Assembly: GCF_026810505.1 (NCBI RefSeq)
Contig: NZ_CP101750.1
Coordinates: 6,579,001 to 6,643,000, forward strand
Direction of reading: 5' to 3'
Length of the DNA: 64,000 bases
From: Streptomyces sp. Je 1-369
GTDB lineage: Bacteria; Actinomycetota; Actinomycetes; Streptomycetales; Streptomycetaceae
Positions 8,794 to 19,940 of this stretch are shown in pieces. The notes under the pieces are model-generated. The model was not told the origin of the DNA. It was given only the letters and a program-made list of their open reading frames with translations, and did not search any database. How positions within the stretch are numbered: position 1 is the stretch's first letter; each line of letters starts with the position of its first letter. The position numbers and the translations under genes are program-made.

Positions 8794-10332
8794 GTGTCGG
8801 CCAGCACATCCCGTACGCTCCCGCCGGAGATCGCCGAATCCGTCTCTGTCATGGCGCTCATCGAGCGGGGAAAGGCTGATGGGCAGATCGCCGGCGATGA
8901 CGTGCGTCGTGCCTTCGAAGCTGACCAGATTCCGGCCACTCAGTGGAAGAACGTTCTGCGCAGCCTCAACCAGATCCTCGAGGAAGAGGGTGTGACGCTG
9001 ATGGTCAGTGCCGCGGAGCCGAAGCGCCCCCGCAAGAGCGTCGCAGCGAAGAGCCCGGCCAAGCGCACCGCGACCAGGACGGTCGCGGCCAAGGCCACCA
9101 CGGCGAAGCCCACCGCCACCGCCGCCACTGAGGCGCTGACCGCGGACGGCACCGCCGAGGACGCGCCCGCGAAGAAGGTCGCAGCCAAGAAGACGACGGC
9201 CAAGAAGGCCGTCGCCAAGAAGACCACCGCCAAGAAGACGGCGGCCAAGAAGACCACCTCCAAGAAGGACGCCGACGAGCTCCTCGACGAAGAGGCCACC
9301 GAGGAGGCGCCCGCCGCCGGCAAGCCCGGCGAGGGCGAGCCCGCCGAGGAAGGCGCCCAGGGCTTCGTTCTGTCCGACGAGGACGAGGACGACGCGCCCG
9401 CCCAGCAGGTCGCCGCGGCCGGCGCCACCGCCGACCCGGTCAAGGACTACCTGAAGCAGATCGGCAAGGTCCCGCTGCTCAACGCCGAGCAGGAGGTCGA
9501 GCTCGCCAAGCGCATCGAGGCCGGCCTGTTCGCCGAGGACAAGCTGGCCAACGCCGACAAGCTCGCCCCGAAGCTCAAGCGCGAGCTGGAGATCATCGCC
9601 GAGGACGGGCGCCGCGCCAAGAACCACCTCCTGGAGGCCAACCTCCGCCTGGTGGTCTCCCTGGCCAAGCGCTACACCGGCCGCGGCATGCTCTTCCTGG
9701 ACCTCATCCAGGAGGGCAACCTCGGTCTGATCCGCGCGGTCGAGAAGTTCGACTACACCAAGGGCTACAAGTTCTCCACGTACGCCACCTGGTGGATCCG
9801 TCAGGCGATCACCCGCGCCATGGCCGACCAGGCCCGCACCATCCGTATCCCGGTGCACATGGTCGAGGTCATCAACAAGCTGGCCCGTGTCCAGCGCCAG
9901 ATGCTCCAGGACCTGGGCCGCGAGCCCACTCCGGAGGAGCTGGCCAAGGAACTCGACATGACCCCGGAGAAGGTCATCGAGGTCCAGAAGTACGGCCGTG
10001 AGCCGATCTCCCTCCACACCCCCCTGGGTGAGGACGGCGACAGCGAGTTCGGTGACCTCATCGAGGACTCCGAAGCGGTCGTTCCCGCCGACGCGGTGAG
10101 CTTCACGCTCCTCCAGGAGCAGCTGCACTCCGTCCTGGACACCCTGTCCGAGCGTGAGGCGGGCGTGGTCTCCATGCGCTTCGGCCTCACGGACGGCCAG
10201 CCCAAGACCCTCGACGAGATCGGCAAGGTCTACGGAGTGACGCGTGAGCGCATCCGTCAGATCGAGTCGAAGACGATGTCGAAGCTGCGTCACCCGTCGC
10301 GCTCGCAGGTCCTGCGCGACTATCTCGACTAG
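8794..10332 (+). CDS. hrdB: Principal RNA polymerase sigma factor HrdB
   Basis: 512 residues, a group 1 sigma-70 factor that directs housekeeping transcription. The N-terminal region holds an Ala/Lys-rich expansion of KTTAKK-type repeats (about residues 125-160) and an acidic stretch, both typical of Streptomyces HrdB. Then come region 1.2 ([14 protein letters not shown]), region 2 ([28 protein letters not shown]), region 3, and the region 4 helix-turn-helix ([19 protein letters not shown]). GTG 8794 is preferred over TTG 8788 because GAGAGG ends 6 nt before it and Streptomyces HrdB begins [16 protein letters not shown]. Confidence 0.97.
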   Translation: MSASTSRTLPPEIAESVSVMALIERGKADGQIAGDDVRRAFEADQIPATQWKNVLRSLNQILEEEGVTLMVSAAEPKRPRKSVAAKSPAKRTATRTVAAKATTAKPTATAATEALTADGTAEDAPAKKVAAKKTTAKKAVAKKTTAKKTAAKKTTSKKDADELLDEEATEEAPAAGKPGEGEPAEEGAQGFVLSDEDEDDAPAQQVAAAGATADPVKDYLKQIGKVPLLNAEQEVELAKRIEAGLFAEDKLANADKLAPKLKRELEIIAEDGRRAKNHLLEANLRLVVSLAKRYTGRGMLFLDLIQEGNLGLIRAVEKFDYTKGYKFSTYATWWIRQAITRAMADQARTIRIPVHMVEVINKLARVQRQMLQDLGREPTPEELAKELDMTPEKVIEVQKYGREPISLHTPLGEDGDSEFGDLIEDSEAVVPADAVSFTLLQEQLHSVLDTLSEREAGVVSMRFGLTDGQPKTLDEIGKVYGVTRERIRQIESKTMSKLRHPSRSQVLRDYLD

Positions 10333-10366
10333 GCAGCACGGGACAGTCACCCAGAAGGCTCCACGA

Positions 10367-10403
10367 AAGGCCCGAAGCCCGCGACAAGCGGGTTTCGGGC
10401 CTT
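10367..10403 (+). terminator. hrdB terminator
   Basis: A 16-bp stem with one G-T wobble, AAGGCCCGAAGCCCGC with GCGGGTTTCGGGCCTT, and a 5-nt loop (GACAA). It lies 35 nt after the hrdB stop. Confidence 0.85.
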
Positions 10404-10439
10404 ACGCCTGAGCGGGTGCGGGGTGAGCGATACTGCATG

Positions 10440-10469
10440 ACTCTGGGGTGCGCAATGGCAACCCAGAGT
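10440..10469 (+). promoter_or_regulatory. Inverted repeat just upstream of the protease RBS
   Basis: ACTCTGGG (10440-10447) and CCCAGAGT (10462-10469) form perfect 8-bp arms 14 nt apart. The AGGAG ribosome binding site of the next gene starts two nt later. It could be an operator or a 5' leader hairpin that affects translation. Confidence 0.45.
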
Positions 10470-10480
10470 GAGGAGATCGC

Positions 10481-11311
10481 ATGCGTCGTTCCTTCGCCCG
10501 AGCGTGGACGGGGGTACTGGCTGTGGCGGCCGCTGCCGCCGCCCTGCCCCTGGCCGCCCCGGCCCCCGTGTCGGCCGACAGCGTGGTCGTCGGGGGCCAT
10601 CCGGTGGATGTGTCCGAGAGTCCATGGGTGGTCGCCGTCTCCAGCCGCGCCCGCTTCGGCGGCTCACGCGCAGGACAGTTCTGCGGCGGCGTGGTCACCG
10701 GGCGCTCGACGGTCCTGACCGCGGCCCACTGCATGAGCAAGGACGTGCTGGGGGTGCCGCTGAAGGAGGTGACGGACCTGAAAGTCCTCGTCGGCCGCGG
10801 GGATCTGCGGTCCTCGGAGGGGCAGGAAGTGTCCGTGCGCGAGGTCAGGGTCAACCCGGAGTACGACGCGCACACGAACTCCGGCGACGTGGCGGCCCTG
10901 ACCCTCGCCGAGCCGCTCCCTCAGGGGCGCACCATCCGGATGGCCGGGCCCGGCGACCCGGCGTACGAGCCGGGCACGGGCGCCGCCGTATACGGCTGGG
11001 GGGACACCACTGGGGCGGGTGATTACGCCCGTACGTTGCGTTCGGCGCGCGTCGATGTGCTCGCCGACGGGGTCTGCGAAAAGGCGTACCCGGGCAGCGC
11101 CGAAGGTAAATACATCGCCCGGACGATGCTCTGCGCCGGTGAGATGAGGGGCCGACGGGACGCTTGTCAGGGGGACAGTGGCGGGCCGCTGGTCGCGCGG
11201 GGGCGCCTCATCGGGCTCGTGTCCTGGGGGAGCGGCTGCGGCCGCCCCGGGAGCCCGGGCGTCTACACGAGGATCTCGGACGTCACCAGGGTGCTGGGCG
11301 CCCGCGACTGA
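10481..11311 (+). CDS. Secreted trypsin-like serine protease (S1 family)
   Basis: 276 residues with an N-terminal signal peptide (MRRSFARAW, hydrophobic core, cleavage likely after VSA near residue 32). The catalytic triad is visible: His83 in TAAHC, Asp136 in NSGDVAAL and Ser233 in GDSGGP. Asp227, six residues before the serine, predicts trypsin-like cleavage after Arg or Lys. Cysteines at CGG, AHC, MLC, DAC and SGC fit the usual disulfides. RBS AGGAG precedes ATG by 6 nt. The gene follows hrdB but has its own leader, so it is probably a separate transcript. Confidence 0.9.
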   Translation: MRRSFARAWTGVLAVAAAAAALPLAAPAPVSADSVVVGGHPVDVSESPWVVAVSSRARFGGSRAGQFCGGVVTGRSTVLTAAHCMSKDVLGVPLKEVTDLKVLVGRGDLRSSEGQEVSVREVRVNPEYDAHTNSGDVAALTLAEPLPQGRTIRMAGPGDPAYEPGTGAAVYGWGDTTGAGDYARTLRSARVDVLADGVCEKAYPGSAEGKYIARTMLCAGEMRGRRDACQGDSGGPLVARGRLIGLVSWGSGCGRPGSPGVYTRISDVTRVLGARD

Positions 11312-11476
11312 GCCGGGCTGTCCGTCCGGGACTGGTCGGCGGGCGGCCTCAGGGGGCCGAGAAGGGCCCTGAGTGGCCCTGTGGCGAGAGCGGGCGGCCA
11401 CCCCTGCTGTGGGCAGGGACGGCCGCCCGTTCGCCGGCCTGGTGCGCCGGAGCTGGCTCGTCGTGGATGCGAGGTG

Positions 11477-11707
11477 TCAGCGTTCCTCTTCGGTGGCGCT
11501 TTCCGGAACGGCGGTCAGGCGCTCCGTCTCATCCTGTATCTCAGCGGCGATCTTCTTGAGTTCCGGCTCGAACTTGCGTCCGTGGTGGGCGCAGAAGAGC
11601 AGTTCACCGCCGCTCAACAGGACGACGCGCAGGTATGCCTGGGCGCCGCAGCGGTCGCAGCGATCAGCGGCCGTCAGGGGGCTCGCGGGGGTCAGAACAG
11701 TAGTCAC
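11477..11707 (-). CDS. DUF7455 small zinc-ribbon-like protein
   Basis: 76 residues with a CDRCG pair followed by FCAHHGRKFEP, a Cys2/Cys-His arrangement that should bind one zinc. The N-terminal MTTVLTPASPLTAADRCDRCG is typical of a small actinobacterial family (DUF7455) of unknown function. The C-terminal third is acidic and helical. It is transcribed divergently from parE across a 440-bp gap. Confidence 0.85.
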   Translation of the reverse strand: MTTVLTPASPLTAADRCDRCGAQAYLRVVLLSGGELLFCAHHGRKFEPELKKIAAEIQDETERLTAVPESATEEER

Positions 11708-12148
11708 GTCGCCTCTTCTCTAGCTCGACGAGCTGTCGTACCAGGGTCAACATCCAACCAGGCCGAAAACGTTCCCGCTCGTGGCTTTTCCTCGAACTTT
11801 TCTTTCGAGGTGGCTGTCCGTTGCCGGTTGGCGGCGAATGTGCCGTATTGCGTCTCTTACGTGTCTTACGGTTTCGCGCTGTCTGTCAGGTCAGGTCGTC
11901 CCCGGCTGGGTTGCCGGTTGTTCATGAGGACGTGCCCGGAGCCTAAATGGTTCATGCCTCGAAGGGAACGTGACGTGCGCTTCACTCCATCGAGGGATCG
12001 AACATGTATGCGAGCCTGGACTAGTCTGAGTTGAGACGAGGGTGGCGTGACAACCGCTCTACCAGGCCTCGGTACCCTCTGACCGGTAACCGAAGCCGCG
12101 TCCTTACCCCAAAGGACCCCCCTTGAAATTCAGCGAGGAGCGAACCGC
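11708..12148. other. Divergent intergenic region between DUF7455 gene and parE
   Basis: No gene is supported here; an open frame on the plus strand (11381-12034) runs antisense through the DUF7455 gene and has no family features. The region is less GC-rich than its surroundings. Possible parE promoter parts are TAGTCT (12022-12027) and TACCCT (12073-12078), neither with a clear -35 box. Confidence 0.4.
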
Positions 12149-14272
<2,124 letters not shown>

Positions 14273-14312
14273 CCGCTCGCGCGCCCGTCACCCGGGCTCG
14301 TCAGGTACGCAC

Positions 14313-14350
14313 GAGCCGTGCTCTCCACCCGCGGGTGGAGAGCACGGCTC
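14313..14350 (+). terminator. Perfect palindromic terminator after parE
   Basis: A 38-bp uninterrupted palindrome (arms GAGCCGTGCTCTCCACCCG and its complement) starts 40 nt after the parE stop. Such loop-free perfect palindromes recur in this window between transcription units. Confidence 0.8.
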
Positions 14351-14460
14351 CACCCGCGTTCAACCCCTGCGCCGATGTCGTGATCAGGCGGTTTCCGTAG
14401 CGTCGAAGGCGTCGGTCCTCCGCGGACCGGCCTCGTCCTGCTCGTCGTACGGAGGCTGAC

Positions 14461-14973
14461 ATGTCCGGGCTCACCAACGCACTGGTGATCTGCGCCGTCG
14501 TGGTGCTGGTGGTCGTCCGCCAGTTCAAGGCGCAGGAGATCGGCACGGACAGGCGCTGGTGGCTGATACCGGCCGTGCTGGTCTTCATGGCCGTGCGCGA
14601 GCCCGGCCTGATCGACCCCCAGCACCGTGCGGCATCCGTGACGCTGCTGGTGGCCGAACTGCTCGTCGGCCTGGCCATGGGGGCCGGCTGGGCACGGACC
14701 TCCCATGTGTGGACCGAACCGGACGGCACCGCTTGGAGCAAGGGCACCAAGGCCACCGCCGTGGTCTGGGCCGTCGGAATCGCGCTGCGGGCGGGGCTCT
14801 TCGGGATCGGTTCGCTGCTGCACGTGCGCCAGGGCGCCCCCGGCCTGATGCTGGCCCTCGCGGCCACGCTGCTGGCCCGCAGCGGTCTGCTCGTACTGCG
14901 CGCCGGCCCCGTCCCCTCGGCGTACGGTGTGCCCGACGCGGCGCCCGAGCCGATGCGGAAGGAACCCGTGTGA
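14461..14973 (+). CDS. DUF1453/CcdC-like membrane protein
   Basis: 170 residues with about five predicted membrane helices. The pattern VVVRQFKAQEI followed by RRWWLIPAVLVFMAV resembles DUF1453 (CcdC-like) proteins of actinobacteria, function unknown. Its stop overlaps the start of the histidine kinase by 4 nt (GTGTGA), so it is the first gene of a three-gene operon with a two-component system. A role as accessory membrane partner of the kinase is possible but not shown. Confidence 0.65.
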   Translation: MSGLTNALVICAVVVLVVVRQFKAQEIGTDRRWWLIPAVLVFMAVREPGLIDPQHRAASVTLLVAELLVGLAMGAGWARTSHVWTEPDGTAWSKGTKATAVVWAVGIALRAGLFGIGSLLHVRQGAPGLMLALAATLLARSGLLVLRAGPVPSAYGVPDAAPEPMRKEPV

Positions 14974-16115
14974 ACGGCGACTGGTGGACAAGGTGGCCTT
15001 CCCGGGAGGCGCTCACGTGGGCCGGGATGAGCCTGGCCCGGCTGTGGTTCGTCCGAGTCCTGCGCGTCGTGGTCATAGGCAGCCTGCTGTGGGACGCGTT
15101 CCATGCGGACCGCGGGTTGCGGCTCGTCGCCGGGGTGGCGATGGTCCTTGCCGTCACGTGGGCGGGGTGGGCGTTCTTCCGGGTCTCGTTCGCCCACCGC
15201 CTCTGGCCCTCCCTGGCGCTGATGTCACTGCTCCTGGCCACCGCACTCGCCGCCGAGTTCGGTGAGTGGCAGGTGCTCGCCATGGTGCTGTGGTGCGGCT
15301 CGGCGATCTCCGCCCTGGAGCGGCTCCCCATACTCGCGGCAGCGCCCTGTGTGCTCGTGGCGATGTCCGGATACGCCGTGTACATCGGCGACAGCCCGCT
15401 CATCACGGCACTCACCGTCATCGGTCTGGTGCTGGCCGGATACACCCTCCGTTTGGATGCCGAGGCCAGGGGCAGCGCCCTGCGGCTGCTGACGCAGGAG
15501 CGTGCCGCGCGGGCCGCGGAGACGGAATCGGCTGCCCTCGCCGAGCGGGCCCGTATCGCCCGCGAGATCCACGACGTGCTCGCGCACAGCCTCTCCGCAC
15601 AGCTCGTACACCTGGAGGCCGCGCGGCTGCTGATCGAGGGGGATGCGTCCAAGGAGCAGGTTCTGGGCCGGGTCGTGGCGGCGCGGTCCATGGCAAGAGA
15701 GGGGCTCGCCGAGACGAGACAGGCCCTGTCCGCGCTGCGCGGGGAGATGACCCCGGTCGAGGACTTCCTGCGCGAGCTCGTCACGGCCGACCGCGCCTCG
15801 GTCACCGTGGCGGGGGATCGGCGCCCCTTGCCCGCCGAGGCGTCCCAGGCGGTGCGGAGAGTGGCGCAGGAAGCGCTGACGAACGTCCGCAAGCATGCGC
15901 CGGGCGCGGAGGTCGAGGTGTGCCTGCGGTACGAGAACGATCAAGTGAGGCTCGATGTCAGGGACTCGGGAGGGCGATCGCCGGGTGAGCTCGGCACCTC
16001 CGGCGGCGGGTACGGTCTGCTCGGGATGCGCGAGCGCGCCGAGCTGCTGGGCGGATCCCTGGAGGCGGGACCGGGTGAGGAGGGCTTCGTGGTGACGCTG
16101 AGGGTGCCGGGATGA
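14970..16115 (+). CDS. Sensor histidine kinase (NarL/DesK-type, HisKA_3)
   Basis: 381 residues. About six hydrophobic segments in the first 150 residues form the sensor, followed by a HisKA_3 dimerisation domain with phospho-acceptor His201 in AREIHDVLAHSL, and a HATPase domain with EALTNVRKHAP and GYGLLGMRERAELLGG. It should phosphorylate the response regulator encoded next, whose ATG overlaps its stop (ATGA). The membrane-embedded sensor with no large extracellular domain suggests sensing within or at the membrane. Confidence 0.9.
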   Translation: MNGDWWTRWPSREALTWAGMSLARLWFVRVLRVVVIGSLLWDAFHADRGLRLVAGVAMVLAVTWAGWAFFRVSFAHRLWPSLALMSLLLATALAAEFGEWQVLAMVLWCGSAISALERLPILAAAPCVLVAMSGYAVYIGDSPLITALTVIGLVLAGYTLRLDAEARGSALRLLTQERAARAAETESAALAERARIAREIHDVLAHSLSAQLVHLEAARLLIEGDASKEQVLGRVVAARSMAREGLAETRQALSALRGEMTPVEDFLRELVTADRASVTVAGDRRPLPAEASQAVRRVAQEALTNVRKHAPGAEVEVCLRYENDQVRLDVRDSGGRSPGELGTSGGGYGLLGMRERAELLGGSLEAGPGEEGFVVTLRVPG

Positions 16116-16849
16116 CGGGGAACGAGGCTGCTGCGAAGGCCACGGAGGTCAGTCCGGCCGGACCTGCCGAGGGCCGGGGAAAGCCACCCGCGCGGGTGAT
16201 CGTGGTCGACGACCAGACCGTGGTGCGCGAGGGGATCGTGATGCTGCTGGGGCTGCTGCCCGGCATTGAGGTGGTGGGTGCCGGCGCGGACGGCGAGGAG
16301 GCCGTGCGCCTGGTCGCCGAGCTCGCTCCGGACGTCGTCCTGATGGACCTGCGCATGCCCCGGTGTGACGGCGCGGAGGCCACGCGACGGATCCGCGCGG
16401 AGTATCCGGGGACACAGGTCGTCGTGCTCACGACCTACGCCGACGACGACTCGCTGTTCCCCGCGCTCAAGGCGGGGGCACGCGGCTACCTCACGAAGGA
16501 CGCGGGCGGGAACGAGATCGTGCGGGCCGTCGAGGACGTGCTCTCAGGAGATGCGGGACTCTCTCCGCGGATCCAGCGGCGGCTCCTCGAGCGGCTGTCG
16601 GAGCCGGACGACGCCTCAGCGGCCGATCCTCCGGACGGCCTGACCGCGCGGGAGACCGAGGTGCTGGTCCTGATCGCCGAGGGGATGTCGAACCACGAGA
16701 TCGCCCGGGCGCTGCATGTCTCCACCGCGACGGTGAAGACCCACATCAACAACCTCTTCGCGAAGGCGGCACTCAAGGACCGCGCGCAGGCCGTGCGTTA
16801 CGCGTACAGACATGGGCTCATCAAGCTGGACAGGGCCTCAGACATCTGA
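16112..16849 (+). CDS. LuxR/NarL-family response regulator
   Basis: 245 residues. A receiver domain preceded by about 25 extra residues has phospho-acceptor Asp79 (VLMDLRMP) and the conserved Lys in YLTKDAGG. The C-terminal LuxR helix-turn-helix reads LTAREVLVL-like (TARETEVLVLIAEGMSN) and ATVKTHINNLFAKAAL. It is translationally coupled to the upstream kinase. Targets cannot be read from sequence. Confidence 0.92.
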   Translation: MTGNEAAAKATEVSPAGPAEGRGKPPARVIVVDDQTVVREGIVMLLGLLPGIEVVGAGADGEEAVRLVAELAPDVVLMDLRMPRCDGAEATRRIRAEYPGTQVVVLTTYADDDSLFPALKAGARGYLTKDAGGNEIVRAVEDVLSGDAGLSPRIQRRLLERLSEPDDASAADPPDGLTARETEVLVLIAEGMSNHEIARALHVSTATVKTHINNLFAKAALKDRAQAVRYAYRHGLIKLDRASDI

Positions 16850-16854
16850 CGTGG

Positions 16855-16874
16855 CTTCACCTGATGGGGTGAAG
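16855..16874 (+). terminator. Short hairpin after the response regulator
   Basis: A 7-bp stem, CTTCACC with GGTGAAG, lies 6 nt after the stop. It is weaker than other terminators in the window and may only attenuate. Confidence 0.35.
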
Positions 16875-16960
16875 AGCAATGAGAGGAGAGTCTGGGATCT
16901 TACCGATCTGTCCATCCTTGGGCACGTGGCCGAACAGGGCCGCGGACTAAGGAGAGTTCG

Positions 16961-17614
16961 GTGGAGAAGTACGACGGGCCCGATGCGGGGCCGGGCCGGG
17001 CCGTTACCGGCCGGGACCGCTCCGGCGACCTGAGAGACCCCTGGTACGACACGCTTGCCTCCGGCTGGGGAGAACTCGACGACGCCGGATCCCCGGCTTC
17101 CGTGGTGGCGCCCCGGGACGCGGCCCGGCAAGGGAGCACGAGCCCGGCCGACATCTACGTGGAAGTGCAGCGCAGCACCGCCTTCCAGGAAGTGCGCGGC
17201 CGGTACCGGAGGTTCGTAGTCCCGGGCGTGGCGCTCTTCTTCACCTGGTACGTCGCGTACGTCGCGGCCGCGACGACGGCACCGGGCCTGATGGCACGGC
17301 CCGTCAGCGGCGCGGTGAACGTGGCGATGGTGGCGGGGCTCGGTCAGTTCCTGACGACGTTCCTGCTGACGTGGGCGTATGCGCGCCACGCACGGCTGCG
17401 GCGGGACAGGGCGGCGCTCGACCTGCGCTGGGCCGTCTTCGAGCAGAAGCGGGAGCAGGAACAGGAGCAACTACGCGAGCAGGAAGAGCAGAAAGAGCAG
17501 GAAGAGCGGGGGGAACAGGGGGAGCGGGGTGCGGGGGTGCGGCCGGCACCGCTCCCTGCGCAGGGAAAGGCGCCTGCGCAGGGAGCGGTGGCGGCCCAGG
17601 AGGTGGAGCGGTGA
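16961..17614 (+). CDS. DUF485 membrane protein, symporter partner
   Basis: 217 residues. A soluble N-terminus of about 65 residues precedes the DUF485 core (FQEVRGRYRRFVVPGVALFFTWYV and the second helix NVAMVAGLGQFLTTFLLTW). After it comes an unusually long Glu/Gln/Arg coiled-coil tail (about nt 17445-17530). DUF485 (YjcH-like) proteins are normally encoded just before acetate/solute symporters. Here the stop overlaps the GTG of the symporter by 4 nt. The start is GTG 16961 with AAGGAGAG upstream. Confidence 0.85.
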   Translation: MEKYDGPDAGPGRAVTGRDRSGDLRDPWYDTLASGWGELDDAGSPASVVAPRDAARQGSTSPADIYVEVQRSTAFQEVRGRYRRFVVPGVALFFTWYVAYVAAATTAPGLMARPVSGAVNVAMVAGLGQFLTTFLLTWAYARHARLRRDRAALDLRWAVFEQKREQEQEQLREQEEQKEQEERGEQGERGAGVRPAPLPAQGKAPAQGAVAAQEVER

Positions 17615-19203
17615 AGGGGGAACACCAGACCCTGGCGCTGCTGCTGTTCGGGGTGTTCGTCGCAGTCACTCTTGCGATCACCACATGGGCGAGTCGTAAG
17701 CGGCACGGCTCGGCGGAGGAGTTCTACGCGGGCGGGCGGCTCTTCTCCCCGATGGAGAACGGTTTCGCCATCGCCGGCGACTACATGTCGGCTGCGTCCT
17801 TCCTCGGCATCTCAGGACTGATCGCCCTCTTCGGTTACGACGGGCTGCTCTACTCGGTGGGGTTCCTCGTCGCCTGGCTGGTCGTCCTGTACCTCGTGGC
17901 CGAACTGGTGCGCAACTGCGGGCGGTTCACGCTCGGCGATGTCGTCGCCGCGCGGATGAGGGAACGCCCGGTGCGGATCGCGGCGGGAACTTCCTCGGTC
18001 ACCGTGTCCGTTCTCTACCTGGTGGCGCAGATGGTGGGGGCCGGTTCTCTGGTGGGGCTGCTGCTGGGAGGGACGAGCGGGGCGGCGCAGACCTGGACGG
18101 TCATCGGCGTCGGCGCGCTCATGGTCGTCTATGTGTCGCTGGGAGGGATGCGGGCCACCACCTGGATCCAGATCGTCAAGGCGGTCCTGCTGATGGGCGG
18201 GGCGATCGCGCTGACCGTCCTCGTCCTGGTGCGCTTCTACGGGGACTTCGACGAGCTGCTGCGGACCGCTGCGGGCCGCAGTGGTCACGGCGACCGGTTC
18301 CTCGCGCCCGGTCTGAAGTACGGCGGGGACTGGACCGCGCGCCTCGACTTCATGAGCCTCGGCCTCGCGCTGGTGCTCGGTACCGCCGGGCTGCCGCACA
18401 TCCTCTCCCGCTTCTACACCGTGCCGACCGCGCGGGCCGCCCGCCGTTCGGTCGTCTGGTCCATCGGACTCATCGGCAGCTTCTATCTGATGACGATCGT
18501 GCTCGGGTTCGGCGCGGCCGCCGTCGTCGGCCCCGATGCGGTGCGTGGGTCGAATGCCTCGGGCAACACGGCAGTTCCGCTCCTCGCGCTCGATCTGGGA
18601 GGCGGCGCGCACTCCACGGGTGGAACGGTTCTGTTCGCCATCGTCGCCGCCATCGCCTTTGCCACGATCCTCGCCGTGGTCGCCGGCATCACGCTCGCGT
18701 CGTCGGCGGCCGTGGCCCACGATCTGTACGCCTCCTTGCGACGGCGGAACGCGAAGCCGCGCAGCGAGGTGGCGGTCGCCCGTATCGCCGCCGCAGGGGT
18801 CGGTGTGATCGCGATCGGCCTCGGCCTGCTGGCCCGTGATCTGAACGTCGCATTCCTGGTGGGTCTCGCGTTCGCCGTCGCGGCGTCGGCGAACCTTCCG
18901 GTGCTGCTCTACTCCCTGTTCTGGCGGAACTTCACGACACGGGGTGCGGTGTGGTCGGTGTACGGGGGACTGCTGCCCGCGCTCGTGCTGGTGGTCCTGT
19001 CGCCGGTGGTCTCCGGAGGGCCCCAGTCCCTGTTCCCGGGGGTCTACTTCCAGTACTTCCCCTTGGAGAACCCAGGCCTCGTCTCCATCCCGCTGGGCTT
19101 CCTCGCGGGGTGGCTCGGCACGGTGACCTCGCGTGAGGAAGCGGATGAGGCCAAGCACGCGGAGACGGAGGTGCGGTCGCTCACCGGTGCCGGTGCGGCG
19201 TAA
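17611..19203 (+). CDS. Sodium/solute symporter, ActP-like (acetate or short monocarboxylate)
   Basis: 530 residues with about 13 membrane segments. Motifs of the SSS family are clear: RKRHGSAEEFYAGGR, MENGFAIAGDYMSAASFLG, and LGTAGLPHILSRFYTVP. This GDYMSAASFLG motif, with a DUF485 partner upstream, is characteristic of ActP-type cation/acetate symporters; the exact substrate is not proven. The GTG start at 17611 is fixed by the 4-nt overlap with the DUF485 gene. A CitA/DcuS-type two-component system lies convergently downstream and may control this operon. Confidence 0.87.
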   Translation: MKGEHQTLALLLFGVFVAVTLAITTWASRKRHGSAEEFYAGGRLFSPMENGFAIAGDYMSAASFLGISGLIALFGYDGLLYSVGFLVAWLVVLYLVAELVRNCGRFTLGDVVAARMRERPVRIAAGTSSVTVSVLYLVAQMVGAGSLVGLLLGGTSGAAQTWTVIGVGALMVVYVSLGGMRATTWIQIVKAVLLMGGAIALTVLVLVRFYGDFDELLRTAAGRSGHGDRFLAPGLKYGGDWTARLDFMSLGLALVLGTAGLPHILSRFYTVPTARAARRSVVWSIGLIGSFYLMTIVLGFGAAAVVGPDAVRGSNASGNTAVPLLALDLGGGAHSTGGTVLFAIVAAIAFATILAVVAGITLASSAAVAHDLYASLRRRNAKPRSEVAVARIAAAGVGVIAIGLGLLARDLNVAFLVGLAFAVAASANLPVLLYSLFWRNFTTRGAVWSVYGGLLPALVLVVLSPVVSGGPQSLFPGVYFQYFPLENPGLVSIPLGFLAGWLGTVTSREEADEAKHAETEVRSLTGAGAA

Positions 19204-19262
19204 CGATTCCCTCCTCGTCACAGGGGGGTGGCTTGCTCGGCGAGCCGGGCTGTGCGGGTGTC

Positions 19263-19940
19263 TCAGGTGCTGGCAGCCCACTCGTAGCGGTGCTCGGGAC
19301 GGCCTGTGTCGCCGTACTTGAGACTCAGCCGGACCCGGCCCGTGCGCTCCAGGAGCTTCAGGTAGCGCTGTGCCGTCTGCCGGCTGAGTCGTGTGTGGTC
19401 CGCCAGCTCCTGGGCCGAGAGCGGCCCCTCCGCGGCCAGCAGGGCCCGGCGCACCAGCTCCGCCGTCGTGGGGGAGTGCCCCTTGGGCAGCTCGGGCGCG
19501 GGAGTCGATGACAGGGCGCCGAAGATGCGGTCGACCTCGGCCTGCTCCGCCTCGCCGCCGCCGTCCAGGGTGCGGCGCAGCGTGGCGTATGCGTCGAGTT
19601 TGGCGCGCAGACCCGCATAGGAGAACGGTTTCACCAAGTACTGGAGTGCGCCGTGCCGCATCGCCGCCTGCACCGTTGTGACGTCGCGCGCCGCGGTCAC
19701 CATGATCACGTCGGTCTGGTGGCCCCGCTCCCGCAAGCTGCGTACGACGGAGAGGCCGGTCTCGTCCGGCAGGTAGTGGTCCAGCAGCACCAGGTCGACG
19801 GGGACGTCCTCGACGAGGCGCAGGGCCTCGGCGGCGGTGTGCGCCTTGGCGGTCACTCGGAAGCCGGGGATCTTCTCCACGTAGGCGGCATTGACGTCCG
19901 CGACACGGGTGTCGTCGTCCACGACGAGAACCTCGATCAT
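19263..19940 (-). CDS. CitB/DctR-family response regulator
   Basis: 225 residues. The receiver has acidic Asp8-10, phospho-acceptor Asp54 (LVLLDHYLPD) and Lys in YLVKPFSYAGLRAKL. The C-terminal winged helix includes LSAQELADHTRLSRQTAQRYL. This type responds to extracellular C4-dicarboxylates or citrate with its partner kinase, encoded upstream with a 4-nt overlap. The ATG at 19940 has AGGAGCC before it and coincides with the kinase stop; upstream extensions of the frame were rejected for this reason. Confidence 0.9.
   Translation of the reverse strand: MIEVLVVDDDTRVADVNAAYVEKIPGFRVTAKAHTAAEALRLVEDVPVDLVLLDHYLPDETGLSVVRSLRERGHQTDVIMVTAARDVTTVQAAMRHGALQYLVKPFSYAGLRAKLDAYATLRRTLDGGGEAEQAEVDRIFGALSSTPAPELPKGHSPTTAELVRRALLAAEGPLSAQELADHTRLSRQTAQRYLKLLERTGRVRLSLKYGDTGRPEHRYEWAAST

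Noticed and set aside
9160..9270. Repeats in hrdB as a possible CRISPR or mobile feature
   Set aside because: They encode the known KTTAKK-type Lys/Ala expansion of Streptomyces HrdB, with no spacer structure.
11381..12034. Plus-strand frame of 217 codons over the DUF7455 gene
   Set aside because: It runs antisense through a recognised gene, and the part beyond it has no family features or RBS.
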